Of a stretch of DNA of 36,027 bases, positions 7,803 to 16,336 are shown piece by piece (within the stretch, counting starts at the first letter, position 1; each line of letters opens with the position of its first letter). Source of the DNA: Cyanobacteriota bacterium (GTDB taxonomy: Bacteria; Cyanobacteriota; Cyanobacteriia; PCC-6307; Cyanobiaceae); assembly GCA_027620015.1 (NCBI GenBank), contig JAQCGH010000016.1:1-36027 (forward strand). The letters run 5' to 3'. A program made the translations under genes and the position numbers. The notes below the pieces were generated by a model that worked only from the letters and a program-made list of their open reading frames with translations, had not been told where the DNA came from and did not search any database.

Positions 7803-9476
7803 CTTCAGACAGTTGACGTCACGACCCTGCGGGCGGTGCTGACCGAGTGTCGGCAGCTGCTGCTGCCAAGTCGCTTCGAGAAGGCCCAGCAGGCCAGTCC
7901 CCAGGCCCTGCAGATCGGCCTGCGCAGCCTCAGCGGTAGCCACTGGCTCGAGCTCAGCTGGCAGGCAGAAGCGGCTCGACTGCACATGATCCGGCCGCCA
8001 ATTCGCCAAGGCGATGGCAGCACCCTGGCCCAGCAGCTGCAGCACGGCCTCAAAGGTCTGGCCCTCATCGAAATCCAGCAGCAGGGCTGGGAGCGGGTGG
8101 TGGAGATTGGCTTCGCTAGACGTCCCGGTGAGCCAGCGCTGCGCTGGCTGGTGGTGGAGCTGATGGGCCGCCACAGCAACCTGCTGCTACTCGACGCAGA
8201 CCGCCAGGTAGTGGCCCTGGCCCGCCAGGTAAAACCCCAGCAATCACGCCTACGGCCGATCGGCACCGGCGACCAGTACCAACCGCCCCCGCCCCTGGCG
8301 GGCGAGCCGCCGCGGCTGGAGGAAAGCTATGCGAGTTGGCAGCGCCGTCTCCGCCTAGTGCCCCTACCCCTGCAGCAGGCTCTTCGCGATGCCTACCAGG
8401 GCATTAGTCCGGCCTTACTGCGCCAGCTACTGCCCTGCGGCTGGGGCGAACTGGCCGTGAACAGCATCAGTCCAGAGCAATGGCAGCAGTTGTGGCAGGT
8501 CTGGCGCCAGTGGCTTGAAGCCGTGCAGATGGGCCGATTTAGCTGGCAGCTCGAACCCGCCGGCTACCGCTGCTGGGCTGGATCCAGCAGCAATGCCCAG
8601 GCCGCAAACCATGATCTGTCAATTAATCAAGGTCTAGCTGCCTATTTCGACGAGCACTTACAAGCCCAATTGCTCGTGCAGCAGCGCCAGCAGCTGCAGC
8701 ATCGCTTGCAGACCACAGTCGAGCGAGAAAGCCGCCAAGCCAGCGAGCAGCAAGCCCTGCTGGATGCGGTGCCTGAAGGTGAGGCTCTGCAGCGTCGCGC
8801 CGATTCCCTGCTCAGTCAGCTCCAGCCCAGCCGCCAGTGCATTGAAGAGGCCCAGAAGCTCTACAAAACTGCCCGCAAACGGCGCCGCTCGTTGGCGGCG
8901 ATCACCCCCAGGCTGGAGCTGCACAGGCAGCGGATAGAAAGCCTTGAGGCCAGCCTCACCTACCTGGAGCAGGCAGACAGCCTCGAGCAGGTGAGCAGTC
9001 TTGTGGCTGAGCTCGAAGTACTGCTTGCCGAACGCGGCCAGCGCAAGCCAACGGGGGGGCGTCAGAGCCGGCGGGCTGGGGCAATGGAGGGGGTTCCCCA
9101 GCCGCTGGAGCTACACACACTTTCCGGGTTGCCTTTGCACATTGGCCGCAACCACCGCCAAAACGAATGGATCGCCTTTCGCCAGGCGCGCCGCGGCGAT
9201 CTCTGGTTCCACGCCCAAGAACTACCCGGCAGCCATGTAGTGCTGAAGAGCTCGGAGCGACTGGCCAGCGAAGCAGATCTGCAGGCCGCAGCCGATCTGG
9301 CCGCTCACTTCAGCAGGGGCAGGGGCAACAGGCGGGTGCCGGTAGTGATGGTGCCCACCGAAGAGTTACAACGCATTCCTGGTGCTGCGCCCGGTACGGT
9401 TCGCCATCGTGGCGGCTCCGTGCTGTGGGGAGAACCTCAGCGGGCTCTTAGCCTGCTGAAGGAGCAGAAACGATGA
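7788..9476 (+). CDS. rqcH: RqcH / NFACT-family ribosome quality control protein
   Basis: Bacterial RqcH (NEMF/Rqc2 relative, formerly called fibronectin-binding protein) binds obstructed 50S subunits and recruits tRNA-Ala to add alanine tails to stalled peptides. The 562-residue product has an NFACT-N domain (about 1-200), a charged Gln/Arg/Glu-rich coiled-coil middle (about 280-420), and a C-terminal NFACT-R (DUF814) domain with [19 protein letters not shown] and PGSHVVLK. The start is ambiguous: ATG at 7788, ATG at 7767 or GTG at 7749 are all in frame because of a tandem duplication. I prefer 7788, which leaves a short leader before VTTLRAVL. tatC overlaps its stop. Confidence 0.93.
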   Translation: MAPSRLQTVDVTTLRAVLTECRQLLLPSRFEKAQQASPQALQIGLRSLSGSHWLELSWQAEAARLHMIRPPIRQGDGSTLAQQLQHGLKGLALIEIQQQGWERVVEIGFARRPGEPALRWLVVELMGRHSNLLLLDADRQVVALARQVKPQQSRLRPIGTGDQYQPPPPLAGEPPRLEESYASWQRRLRLVPLPLQQALRDAYQGISPALLRQLLPCGWGELAVNSISPEQWQQLWQVWRQWLEAVQMGRFSWQLEPAGYRCWAGSSSNAQAANHDLSINQGLAAYFDEHLQAQLLVQQRQQLQHRLQTTVERESRQASEQQALLDAVPEGEALQRRADSLLSQLQPSRQCIEEAQKLYKTARKRRRSLAAITPRLELHRQRIESLEASLTYLEQADSLEQVSSLVAELEVLLAERGQRKPTGGRQSRRAGAMEGVPQPLELHTLSGLPLHIGRNHRQNEWIAFRQARRGDLWFHAQELPGSHVVLKSSERLASEADLQAAADLAAHFSRGRGNRRVPVVMVPTEELQRIPGAAPGTVRHRGGSVLWGEPQRALSLLKEQKR

Positions 9477-10252
9477 GCGCCGAATCCGAAACCTCAGCCA
9501 ACCGCATCGCATCACCCGAATCGAGTCCTGGAGAATTTCCGGCCGAGGTGGAGATGAGCCTGGTGGACCATCTCGAGGAGCTCCGCCGCCGCGTGCTGCG
9601 CAGCCTGCTGGCGGTGGTGGTAGCGGCAGGAGCCTGCCTCGTCGCCGTTAAACCATTGGTGCGGCTGCTGGAGGTGCCGGCAGAGGGCATCCGCTTCTTA
9701 CAGCTAGCCCCGGGAGAATTTTTGTTTGTATCGTTCAAAGTGGCGGGTTACGCCGGGCTCACCTTGGCCCTGCCCTACGTGCTCTACGAGGGTCTGGGAT
9801 TCGTGCTTCCAGGACTTACCCGGCGGGAGCGGCGGCTAGTGGCCCCGGCGGTAGCTGGTTCAGCGGTGCTGTTTGCAGCGGGGCTGGCCTTCGCTTGGTG
9901 GGCCTTGGTGCCCGCAGCCCTGCGCTTTTTGGTTAGCTACGGCGCAGACGTGGTCGAACCGAGCTGGTCGATCGAGCGCTATCTCGACTTCGTGCTGCTG
10001 CTGATGGTGGCCACCGCTCTGGCATTTCAATTGCCGGTGCTGCAGTTATTGCTAGGCGCCCTTGGGCTAGTGAAAGCCCAACCCATGCTGGCGGGCTGGC
10101 GCTGGGTGGTGCTTGCAAGTGCCCTGGCGGGAGCCGTGTTGACCCCCTCCACCGACCCAGTAACGATGCTGCTGCTATCTGGGGCGATCACGGCCCTCTA
10201 CCTAATCGGAGTTGGCTTGGTGGCCTTTACCGAACGGCTTAGACCTGCCTAG
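9473..10252 (+). CDS. tatC: Sec-independent protein translocase subunit TatC
   Basis: TatC is the membrane receptor that recognises twin-arginine signal peptides and, with TatA/B, exports folded proteins. The 259-residue product begins with an acidic, hydrophilic tail and then the signature MSLVDHLEELRRRVLRS, followed by six predicted membrane helices. A conserved APGEFLFVSFKV loop and the EGLGFVLPGLTRRERR segment are visible. Its ATG overlaps the rqcH TGA (ATGA), and AAGGAG at 9459-9464 sits 8 bases upstream, so translation is probably coupled. petC, a likely Tat substrate, lies just downstream beyond one minus-strand gene. The stop overlaps the end of the DUF3067 gene by 4 bp. Confidence 0.97.
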   Translation: MSAESETSANRIASPESSPGEFPAEVEMSLVDHLEELRRRVLRSLLAVVVAAGACLVAVKPLVRLLEVPAEGIRFLQLAPGEFLFVSFKVAGYAGLTLALPYVLYEGLGFVLPGLTRRERRLVAPAVAGSAVLFAAGLAFAWWALVPAALRFLVSYGADVVEPSWSIERYLDFVLLLMVATALAFQLPVLQLLLGALGLVKAQPMLAGWRWVVLASALAGAVLTPSTDPVTMLLLSGAITALYLIGVGLVAFTERLRPA

Positions 10253-10623
10253 AGCAAAAATTCGCTGGCCCGGCCGGCCGGGATTTCCAACGCCAGACCC
10301 ATGGCTTTGCCCAGCCTCGGCTTATCGGCAGTGGTGCCCAGCCAGCTGCGCACCTGATCGGCCACCCCCAAGCCGTTAAGCAAACCCACCAGTTCCTCGA
10401 GCTTGCTGAAATAACCCTCCTCCGTGAGCGGGAACGACTGCTGCTCTAAGTAGGCCCACATCACCTGTAGGTAGAGCCGGCCGCGACGCTGCACAAGCTG
10501 CAAGTCGTAAGAGACCTGCCAACGCGTTTGCAGCAGATCCCAAACCTCCTGCGCAGACAGGGGCAAACCTGCCCCAGGGGGTGGGGGGAGGGCACTGGAG
10601 GGCAGGGACACACCCGAGCTCAT
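10249..10623 (-). CDS. DUF3067 family protein
   Basis: A cyanobacterial and plastid family of unknown biochemical function. From the ATG at 10623 the product has 124 residues. The conserved block runs from [14 protein letters not shown] through [19 protein letters not shown] to a C-terminal [10 protein letters not shown]. No membrane segment or signal peptide is present, so it should be soluble. The open frame extends upstream to 10698, but the ATG at 10623 gives a more usual N-terminus. It is convergent with tatC (4 bp overlap) and divergent from petC with a 113 bp gap. Confidence 0.85.
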   Translation of the reverse strand: MSSGVSLPSSALPPPPGAGLPLSAQEVWDLLQTRWQVSYDLQLVQRRGRLYLQVMWAYLEQQSFPLTEEGYFSKLEELVGLLNGLGVADQVRSWLGTTADKPRLGKAMGLALEIPAGRASEFLL

Positions 10624-10736
10624 GCGGACGGATTGCACAACAGCATGTTGCAGGCCCAGGGGCGGTCTGGCTGCAGCGCCCCGAAGCCGCACAAGCAAGG
10701 TTCATAATGGGTACCACACTGATCCGGCGTGTCTTC

Positions 10737-11285
10737 ATGACCCAGATGCCAGCGAGCGCTTCCAATGGTGATGTGCCGGGGATGGGCCGCCGGCAGTTCA
10801 TGAATCTGCTGACCTTTGGGTCTGTGACCGGTGTAGCCCTGGGAGCTCTCTACCCAGTAGCTCGTTATTTCATCCCCCCTAAGGCGGCTGGCGGCGGCGG
10901 CGGCACCACCGCTAAAGATGAGCTCGGCAACAGCGTCACTGCCAGCGGCTGGCTCAGCACCCACAAGGAAGGGGATCTCAGCTTGGTCCAGGGCCTCAAG
11001 GGAGATCCCACCTACTTACTAGTTGAGGGCAATGACGCAATTGGGAGCTATGGCATCAATGCCATCTGCACCCACCTGGGCTGCGTAGTGCCCTGGAACA
11101 GCGGCGCTAATAAATTTATGTGCCCCTGCCATGGTTCCCAGTACGACGCCACCGGCAAGGTAGTGCGTGGACCAGCGCCCCTCTCCTTGGCCCTAGCTCA
11201 CGTTTCTGTAGACAACGACAACGTTTTCCTTAGCCAGTGGAGCGAAACCGACTTCCGCACCGGCGACAAGCCCTGGTGGGCCTGA
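10737..11285 (+). CDS. petC: Cytochrome b6f complex Rieske iron-sulfur subunit
   Basis: PetC carries the 2Fe-2S cluster that moves electrons from plastoquinol to cytochrome f. The 182-residue product has a single N-terminal membrane anchor (about residues 22-45) preceded by GRRQFMN, a Tat-like arginine motif, then a glycine-rich hinge (AGGGGG). The cluster ligands are in CTHLGC (111-116) and CPCHGS (129-134). The C-terminus ends RTGDKPWW, as in other cyanobacterial PetC. I chose the ATG at 10737; the longer open frame has no family match upstream. petA follows 48 bp later, the usual petCA operon. Confidence 0.98.
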   Translation: MTQMPASASNGDVPGMGRRQFMNLLTFGSVTGVALGALYPVARYFIPPKAAGGGGGTTAKDELGNSVTASGWLSTHKEGDLSLVQGLKGDPTYLLVEGNDAIGSYGINAICTHLGCVVPWNSGANKFMCPCHGSQYDATGKVVRGPAPLSLALAHVSVDNDNVFLSQWSETDFRTGDKPWWA

Positions 11286-11333
11286 TTACCCCGATCCAGC
11301 TTTTCTTCTCTCTGTCTGTCGCCTGATCTTGTG

Positions 11334-12281
11334 ATGCGTCGTTCCCTTTCCCTGCTGCTCGGCTCCCTGATCGGCACCGCTCTTTCCCTGATAGTGCTGC
11401 TTGGCGGCGCCAGTCCCAGCTGGGCCTATCCCTTCTGGGCTCAGCAGAACTACGCCAGCCCCAGGGAGGCTACCGGCAAGATTGTTTGCGCCAACTGCCA
11501 CCTGGCTAAGAAAGCCACCCGGGTGGAAGTGCCCCAGGCCATTTTCCCTGACACGGTGTTTAAGGCCGTTGTGGAAATTCCTTACGACGCCAGCATTCAG
11601 CAGGTGGCAGGTGATGGCAGCCGTGCCGGGCTCAACGTCGGCGCTGTGGTGATGCTTCCCGATGGTTTCACCCTTGCGCCGCAAGACCGTCTCAGCGAGG
11701 AGCTGAAAGAGGAGACTGCTGGGATCTATTACACCCAGTATTCCGACGAAAAGCCCAACATCCTGTTAGTGGGCCCCATCTCCGGTGACGAGCACCAAGA
11801 AATCGTTTTCCCGATTCTTTCTCCTGATCCCGCTACCGACAGCAGCATTCACTTCGGCAAATACCAGCTTCACGTTGGCGGCAACCGCGGCCGCGGCCAG
11901 GTGTATCCCACCGGAGAAAAGAGCAACAACGGCGTGTTCAACGCCCCTGTGACTGGCACTATTTCAGCAATCACCTCTGGTGAAAACGGTGCATCTCTTG
12001 TGGAGTTCACCGCCGCTGACGGAACTACAGCCACTGAAACAGTGCCTGCTGGTCCAACCATCTTGGCGGCAATTGGTGATGCAGTAGTTGCTGGTTCCCC
12101 AATCACCAACGACCCCAATGTGGGTGGCTTCGGTCAGATTGATGCCGAGGTAGTACTTCAAAACCCTGTTCGCATCTACGGTTTATTGGCTTTCTTTGCC
12201 GCAATCGCCTTGGCCCAGATCTTGCTGGTGCTCAAGAAACGCCAGGTTGAGAAGGTTCAGGCTGCCGAAGGCTTGATCTGA
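11334..12281 (+). CDS. petA: Apocytochrome f
   Basis: Cytochrome f receives electrons from the Rieske centre and passes them to plastocyanin or cytochrome c6 in the lumen. The 315-residue precursor has a Sec signal peptide cut after PSWA (residue 31), which exposes Tyr32, the unusual N-terminal heme ligand. The heme-binding motif CANCH is at residues 52-56. The large lumenal domain is followed by a C-terminal anchor (residues about 281-301) and a short stromal tail ending EGLI. A GTG immediately precedes the ATG at 11334; I use the ATG. It is downstream of petC, and lgt starts 5 bp after its stop. Confidence 0.98.
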   Translation: MRRSLSLLLGSLIGTALSLIVLLGGASPSWAYPFWAQQNYASPREATGKIVCANCHLAKKATRVEVPQAIFPDTVFKAVVEIPYDASIQQVAGDGSRAGLNVGAVVMLPDGFTLAPQDRLSEELKEETAGIYYTQYSDEKPNILLVGPISGDEHQEIVFPILSPDPATDSSIHFGKYQLHVGGNRGRGQVYPTGEKSNNGVFNAPVTGTISAITSGENGASLVEFTAADGTTATETVPAGPTILAAIGDAVVAGSPITNDPNVGGFGQIDAEVVLQNPVRIYGLLAFFAAIALAQILLVLKKRQVEKVQAAEGLI

Positions 12282-12286
12282 GCAGC

Positions 12287-13138
12287 GTGCTGGCCATCTT
12301 TACCTCCCCGGGGCCTCTGGTTTTCCAGCTAGGCCCCTTTGCTTTGCGGTGGTACGGCCTGCTCATCGCCGTGGCCGTGCTGCTAGGCCTCAGCCTGGCC
12401 ACCCGTCTCGGCCGGGTTCGGGGTATTGAGCCATCCCTAATTGCAGATCTCCTACCCCTGATGGTGCTTGGGGCCGTGATCGGTGCCCGCAGCTACTACG
12501 TCGCGCTCGAGTGGCGCCAGTATTCCGGCAACTGGCTTGATGCGATTGCGATCTGGCGCGGAGGTATCGCCATCCATGGCGCCCTACTTGGTGGCTCCTT
12601 GGCCACGATGCTGTTCTGCCGCTGGCGACGGCAGCCCTTCTGGCAGCTGCTGGATGTATTGATGCCCGCCGTAGCCCTTGGCCAGGCGATCGGCCGCTGG
12701 GGAAACTTCTTTAATTCCGAGGCCTTCGGATTGCCTACGGATCTTCCCTGGAAACTGCAGATCCCAGCCGCCAGCCGCCCAGCTGAATTCCTTGAGCAGC
12801 TCTACTTTCACCCCACCTTCCTCTACGAATCGATCTGGAATCTGGGGGTGTGCGCCTTACTGCTAGTGCTTTGTCGGTCCGCTACTCGCGGCCGGATTCA
12901 ACTGCTGCCCGGAGCACTCAGCTGTGTATATCTGATGGCCTACAGCAGCGGCAGGGTGTGGATTGAAGGTCTGCGCCTCGACCCCCTCTGCCTGCTCTCC
13001 GAGCCGCCATTCTGTGAAGGCGGCCTGCGCATGGCCCAGCTGGTAAGCCTGCTTTTGATTGCCCTCGGGGGTGTTGGCCTTTGGTGGCTCTACCGCCGCG
13101 GCCGCCCCCTGCCAGACCCAAGTGGAGTGCCCACTTGA
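12287..13138 (+). CDS. lgt: Prolipoprotein diacylglyceryl transferase
   Basis: Lgt attaches diacylglycerol from phosphatidylglycerol to the lipobox cysteine of prelipoproteins in the plasma membrane. The 283-residue product has seven or so hydrophobic segments. The motif region reads [14 protein letters not shown], with the catalytic-region His, and the signature [17 protein letters not shown] lies near residue 126. A conserved late PTFLYES and GRVWIEGLR are also present. The start is GTG at 12287, only 5 bp after petA, and its stop overlaps the TTG start proposed for cobM, so the petA-lgt-cobM genes are probably read as one transcript. Confidence 0.95.
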   Translation: MLAIFTSPGPLVFQLGPFALRWYGLLIAVAVLLGLSLATRLGRVRGIEPSLIADLLPLMVLGAVIGARSYYVALEWRQYSGNWLDAIAIWRGGIAIHGALLGGSLATMLFCRWRRQPFWQLLDVLMPAVALGQAIGRWGNFFNSEAFGLPTDLPWKLQIPAASRPAEFLEQLYFHPTFLYESIWNLGVCALLLVLCRSATRGRIQLLPGALSCVYLMAYSSGRVWIEGLRLDPLCLLSEPPFCEGGLRMAQLVSLLLIALGGVGLWWLYRRGRPLPDPSGVPT

Positions 13139-13902
13139 ACAACAAGCCCGTCTGGATAGTTGGTGCCGGGCCCGGTGCACCCGACCTACTCACCCTGCGC
13201 GCTGCTCGGCTGGTAGAGCAGGCGGAAGTATTGGTGTGGACTGACTCCCTGGTTAATCCCCAGATCGCAGCCCTTGCACCCAAGGGCTGTGAACAGGTAC
13301 GCACTAGCACTCTCACGCTGGAGCAGGTGATGGAGGTGGTGCTGGATCGGGCCCGTGCCGGCAAAACCGTGGTGCGGCTCCACGATGGTGATCCCTGCAT
13401 CTATGGCGCCATTGCCGAGCAAATTTGCCGCCTGGCCGATGCCGGAATCGGCGTGGAGGTGGTGCCCGGCTTGAGTGCCTTCCAAGCCACCGCATCGGCC
13501 CTGCAGAGCGAGCTCACCATCCCGGGCGTAGTGCAAACGATCGTTATAGGCCGCGCTGGGGGGCGCACCGGTGTTCCTGAGCGGGAGGCCCTGGAACGGC
13601 TGGCAGCCCTGCGCGCTTCCCTCTGCCTCTACCTCAGTGCTCGCCACATCGAAGAGGTGCAAACCGAACTGCTGCGCCACTACCCAGCTGACACTCCCGT
13701 AGCCATTGGCTACAGGGTGAGCTGGCCTGATGAGTGGATCAAGGTGGTTCCCCTTACCGACATGGCCCGGGTAAGCCAGGAACGAAAGTTGATCCGAACC
13801 ACCCTCTACGTGGTGAGTCCTGCACTTGCTGCGCCAGCACAGGCACGTTCTCGCCTCTACTCAGCTAGCCACAATCATTTGTTCCGCGGCGGCGCTACCT
13901 GA
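13135..13902 (+). CDS. cobM: Precorrin-4 C11-methyltransferase
   Basis: CobM/CbiF methylates the corrin ring at C11 using SAM during cobalamin (in cyanobacteria pseudocobalamin) synthesis. The 255-residue product opens with [19 protein letters not shown], the SAM/tetrapyrrole methylase signature, followed by [24 protein letters not shown] and a late [11 protein letters not shown] chose the TTG at 13135, which overlaps the lgt stop (TTGA) and places the first strand directly at the N-terminus. The longer open frame merely reads through lgt. No other cob genes are adjacent, as is common in cyanobacteria where the pathway is scattered. Confidence 0.94.
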   Translation: MNNKPVWIVGAGPGAPDLLTLRAARLVEQAEVLVWTDSLVNPQIAALAPKGCEQVRTSTLTLEQVMEVVLDRARAGKTVVRLHDGDPCIYGAIAEQICRLADAGIGVEVVPGLSAFQATASALQSELTIPGVVQTIVIGRAGGRTGVPEREALERLAALRASLCLYLSARHIEEVQTELLRHYPADTPVAIGYRVSWPDEWIKVVPLTDMARVSQERKLIRTTLYVVSPALAAPAQARSRLYSASHNHLFRGGAT

Positions 13903-13910
13903 AAAAGCGT

Positions 13911-15401
13911 TCAGCTCGCCTCGCCATAAAGCTCCCGGGCGAAGCGCTGCTGGTCGAAGCCACAACCCAACCGCTCAACTATTGCCTCCAGGTCCCGGGC
14001 GGCATTTCCAAGGCAGCAAGTGCCCCCAGGGGAAGGGGTGACGTTGAAAACCAGGCCAGGCCGGGCCGCGATGCTGGCTTCGCCAAGCATCAGCTTGCGG
14101 TTTGCCTTGTCAATCAGCTGGGGGCGCACGCCGCCGTAGCCCTCAGCAAAGCTGAGATCCTCGAGGCGCATATCGGGCACGATCTTGCGGGCATCTGCCA
14201 AGAACAATCGTCGCCGCAGCCAGGGCACCTCGAAAAGCAGATTTTTAAAAATGTAATTGCGAATATCAGCGATGCGAAAGAGCTGCCAGAACACCGCCAG
14301 CACAGCCCAATCAAGCCGCAATACTTTAAGAAACTCCCAGAAAGAAGCAGGTTTATAACGCTCCAGCAGCGGCAGCAGCAGGGCGGTAGGGCCAAAACGG
14401 GTTTTGCCGGGGGCTCGCACGTCGGGGTCGCCGTGAATGGCGGCAAAGGGCAGCTTGTCGTTCTGCACGGTGTAGACCTTGCCCCGAAGCAAATCCGGCG
14501 TGAAGTAGAAGCTGCCGGCCACCGGCAGGCAGGAATACTCCAGTCCATAGCCCATGCGCTGGGCCATCAGCAGGCTATGGGCTCCGGCATTCACCACCAC
14601 GTGTCGAGCTAGCACGCTCTTGGGCGCAACCGGAGTGCCATCAACTGCCAAACCGGAACTACAGCTGGGGGTGGGGGCCAGTTGCACCCGATAGCCATCC
14701 CCCTCCGGGGTGATTGCGACCACGCTGGTGCCTAGCTGCACTTTGAGCTGGCGCGGCGTATCGGCCACCGCCGCCGCCGCCTGGGCCACAAACGATGCCG
14801 AGAGCTCCTCATAGTCAACTGCGGTGTAAGTGCGGCGGATACCGATCGCCACCAGCTCCTCTGAGCGCAACTCCCCCTGCACCAGACCCACCTCGGGCTC
14901 CCACTCGGCGATCTGCGGCTTCTCGAGCAGCTCCATCGCAGAGAAGTGGGGTGAGAAGCTTTCAAACCGCTCCCGCAGGAAGGTGCACTCGCGCTCGCCT
15001 ACCCCGAGAACCATTTTGGGAGTGCGAAACACACAGCGCTCGCGGCTGGCTGGATCAAGCAGCTCGGCGTAGTTCACGATCATCTCGGCAGTGCGCTTCA
15101 CCCGCAGCGCCTTCTCGAGCGTGTAGTTGGTCTCGATGTCGCCGCAGTGAATTGTCTGGCTGTTATTAGTGGCCTTGGAGTTCACCCGGGCCAGGGCGTC
15201 GTAGCGCTCCACCAGCAGAATGCTGGCCACATCGGTGTAGCGGGCAAGTTCGAACAGCAGGGCGGTGCCGCACACGCCGCCGCCCACGATCAACACTTCC
15301 ACATCCGACTGAGGCACATCCGACTGAGCCACATCCGATTGAGCCACAGCCGCTTCTGCCGTTGCTTGCTTGGAATTGGATCCTTCGGGGCTGGCTCTCA
15401 A
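13911..15401 (-). CDS. mqo: Malate:quinone oxidoreductase-like FAD enzyme
   Basis: Mqo enzymes oxidise malate to oxaloacetate at the membrane surface and reduce quinone. The 496-residue product has an FAD dinucleotide-binding motif, IVGGGVCGTALL, at about residues 38-49, then a conserved NSKATNNSQTIHCGDIETNY stretch near residue 73. The C-terminal end reads NVTPSPGGTCCLGNAARD, also typical of the family. The N-terminus is unusual: about 34 residues of low-complexity sequence including three copies of QSDV precede the Rossmann strand. The listed start is TTG at 15401; several in-frame GTG codons within the repeat (about 15300-15347) are alternatives. Function is by family resemblance; other FAD dehydrogenases of the same superfamily cannot be fully excluded. 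Confidence 0.82.
   Translation of the reverse strand: MRASPEGSNSKQATAEAAVAQSDVAQSDVPQSDVEVLIVGGGVCGTALLFELARYTDVASILLVERYDALARVNSKATNNSQTIHCGDIETNYTLEKALRVKRTAEMIVNYAELLDPASRERCVFRTPKMVLGVGERECTFLRERFESFSPHFSAMELLEKPQIAEWEPEVGLVQGELRSEELVAIGIRRTYTAVDYEELSASFVAQAAAAVADTPRQLKVQLGTSVVAITPEGDGYRVQLAPTPSCSSGLAVDGTPVAPKSVLARHVVVNAGAHSLLMAQRMGYGLEYSCLPVAGSFYFTPDLLRGKVYTVQNDKLPFAAIHGDPDVRAPGKTRFGPTALLLPLLERYKPASFWEFLKVLRLDWAVLAVFWQLFRIADIRNYIFKNLLFEVPWLRRRLFLADARKIVPDMRLEDLSFAEGYGGVRPQLIDKANRKLMLGEASIAARPGLVFNVTPSPGGTCCLGNAARDLEAIVERLGCGFDQQRFARELYGEAS
15300..15359. repeat. 15-bp tandem repeats in the 5' end of mqo
   Basis: Four consecutive 15-bp units start at 15300, 15315, 15330 and 15345. The first three differ by one or two bases; the fourth is degenerate. 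Read on the minus strand they encode repeated AQSDV units and keep the mqo frame. Each good unit contains a GTG that could serve as a start codon. Confidence 0.9.
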
Positions 15402-15470
15402 GTAATGCTTCTGGCTCTCAACCCATGGTGACCGATCGACCGCCTGCAGTGTTTTAAGGTCTAAGGGTGC

Positions 15471-15542
<72 letters not shown>

Positions 15543-15577
15543 TTTGACGGCTGGTCTCCATAAAAATTACCTGCAGA

Positions 15578-16336
15578 ATGTCAAGGTCTGCTGAGCTAGC
15601 TCTTCTGGTGTCGGACTCTCCCAGCCCCGATGCTTTATCCGCCCTGCGCTCTCTCGGTCAAACCCTGCGTCACGGCCGTGTAGTCAACAATCTCGAACTT
15701 GCCACTTTGGCAAACCGTTTAAACATGGGAGCCGAACAAATTGAGGCCCTAGAAGAAGCTGACCCCAGCCGATTACCTGAACCGGTATTTGTGATCGCCC
15801 AGGCCCGCAGAATCGCAAGCAGCCTAAACATCAACATTGATAGTCATCTTCAAATCCTGCGCGATTGCGGCCAGTTTCAAGCCAAGCCGATCAAAGTTGC
15901 CGAACTGAATCAGCTTGCCCCAAGCAGAACGGGCCGAGGCAGCAAAAAACTGGTCATCACAGCAGCAATCTTTGCCACCCTCAGCGCCGCGGGCTGGCAG
16001 CAATGGCAACGGCACCAGGCCCGCCAAACTAAGCCGCAAGCCCAGCCCCAGCTGCTCACTGCCACACCACCAGCTGGCGGCGGCGGCGGCCTCCAGCCAG
16101 ATCAACTTCAACTGACGAGCAACCAGTCCAGCTGGCTCGAAATAAAAACAAAAACAGGCACCATTTTGTTCCGTGGCACCTTCAAAGGTGAGCGGAGCTT
16201 CCCTCTAGGCCAAGGGCTTGAGGTGCTGGCAGGGCGGCCCGACCTGGTACGCACCCAAATAAGAGGCGGTACTGCTCAACCCCTGGGACCCATTGATCAG
16301 GTGCGGTGGCGCAGCTTCAGGGCTCCGGCACCCTGA
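15578..16336 (+). CDS. RodZ-like membrane protein (HTH_25 and DUF4115-type domains)
   Basis: RodZ-type proteins couple a cytoplasmic helix-turn-helix domain to a periplasmic beta domain and organise cell-wall elongation through MreB. The 252-residue product has an HTH_25-like N-terminal region (about 20-95, with LGQTLRHGRVVNNLELATLA), a polar linker, one membrane segment after GRGSKK (about residues 124-143), a Gln/Pro-rich spacer, and a C-terminal domain (about 175-248) with SSWLEIKTKTGTILFRGTF, like the RodZ C-terminus. The start is ATG. Its 3' end overlaps ppx by 20 bp tail to tail. Assignment is by domain architecture. Confidence 0.8.
   Translation: MSRSAELALLVSDSPSPDALSALRSLGQTLRHGRVVNNLELATLANRLNMGAEQIEALEEADPSRLPEPVFVIAQARRIASSLNINIDSHLQILRDCGQFQAKPIKVAELNQLAPSRTGRGSKKLVITAAIFATLSAAGWQQWQRHQARQTKPQAQPQLLTATPPAGGGGGLQPDQLQLTSNQSSWLEIKTKTGTILFRGTFKGERSFPLGQGLEVLAGRPDLVRTQIRGGTAQPLGPIDQVRWRSFRAPAP

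Noticed and set aside
7707-8174. Upstream extension of the guanylate kinase reading frame (156 codons)
   Set aside because: It is antisense to rqcH and shows no family-like sequence; gmk starts at the ATG at 7706.
13186-13680. 164-codon minus-strand frame inside cobM
   Set aside because: Antisense to a clear SAM-dependent tetrapyrrole methylase.
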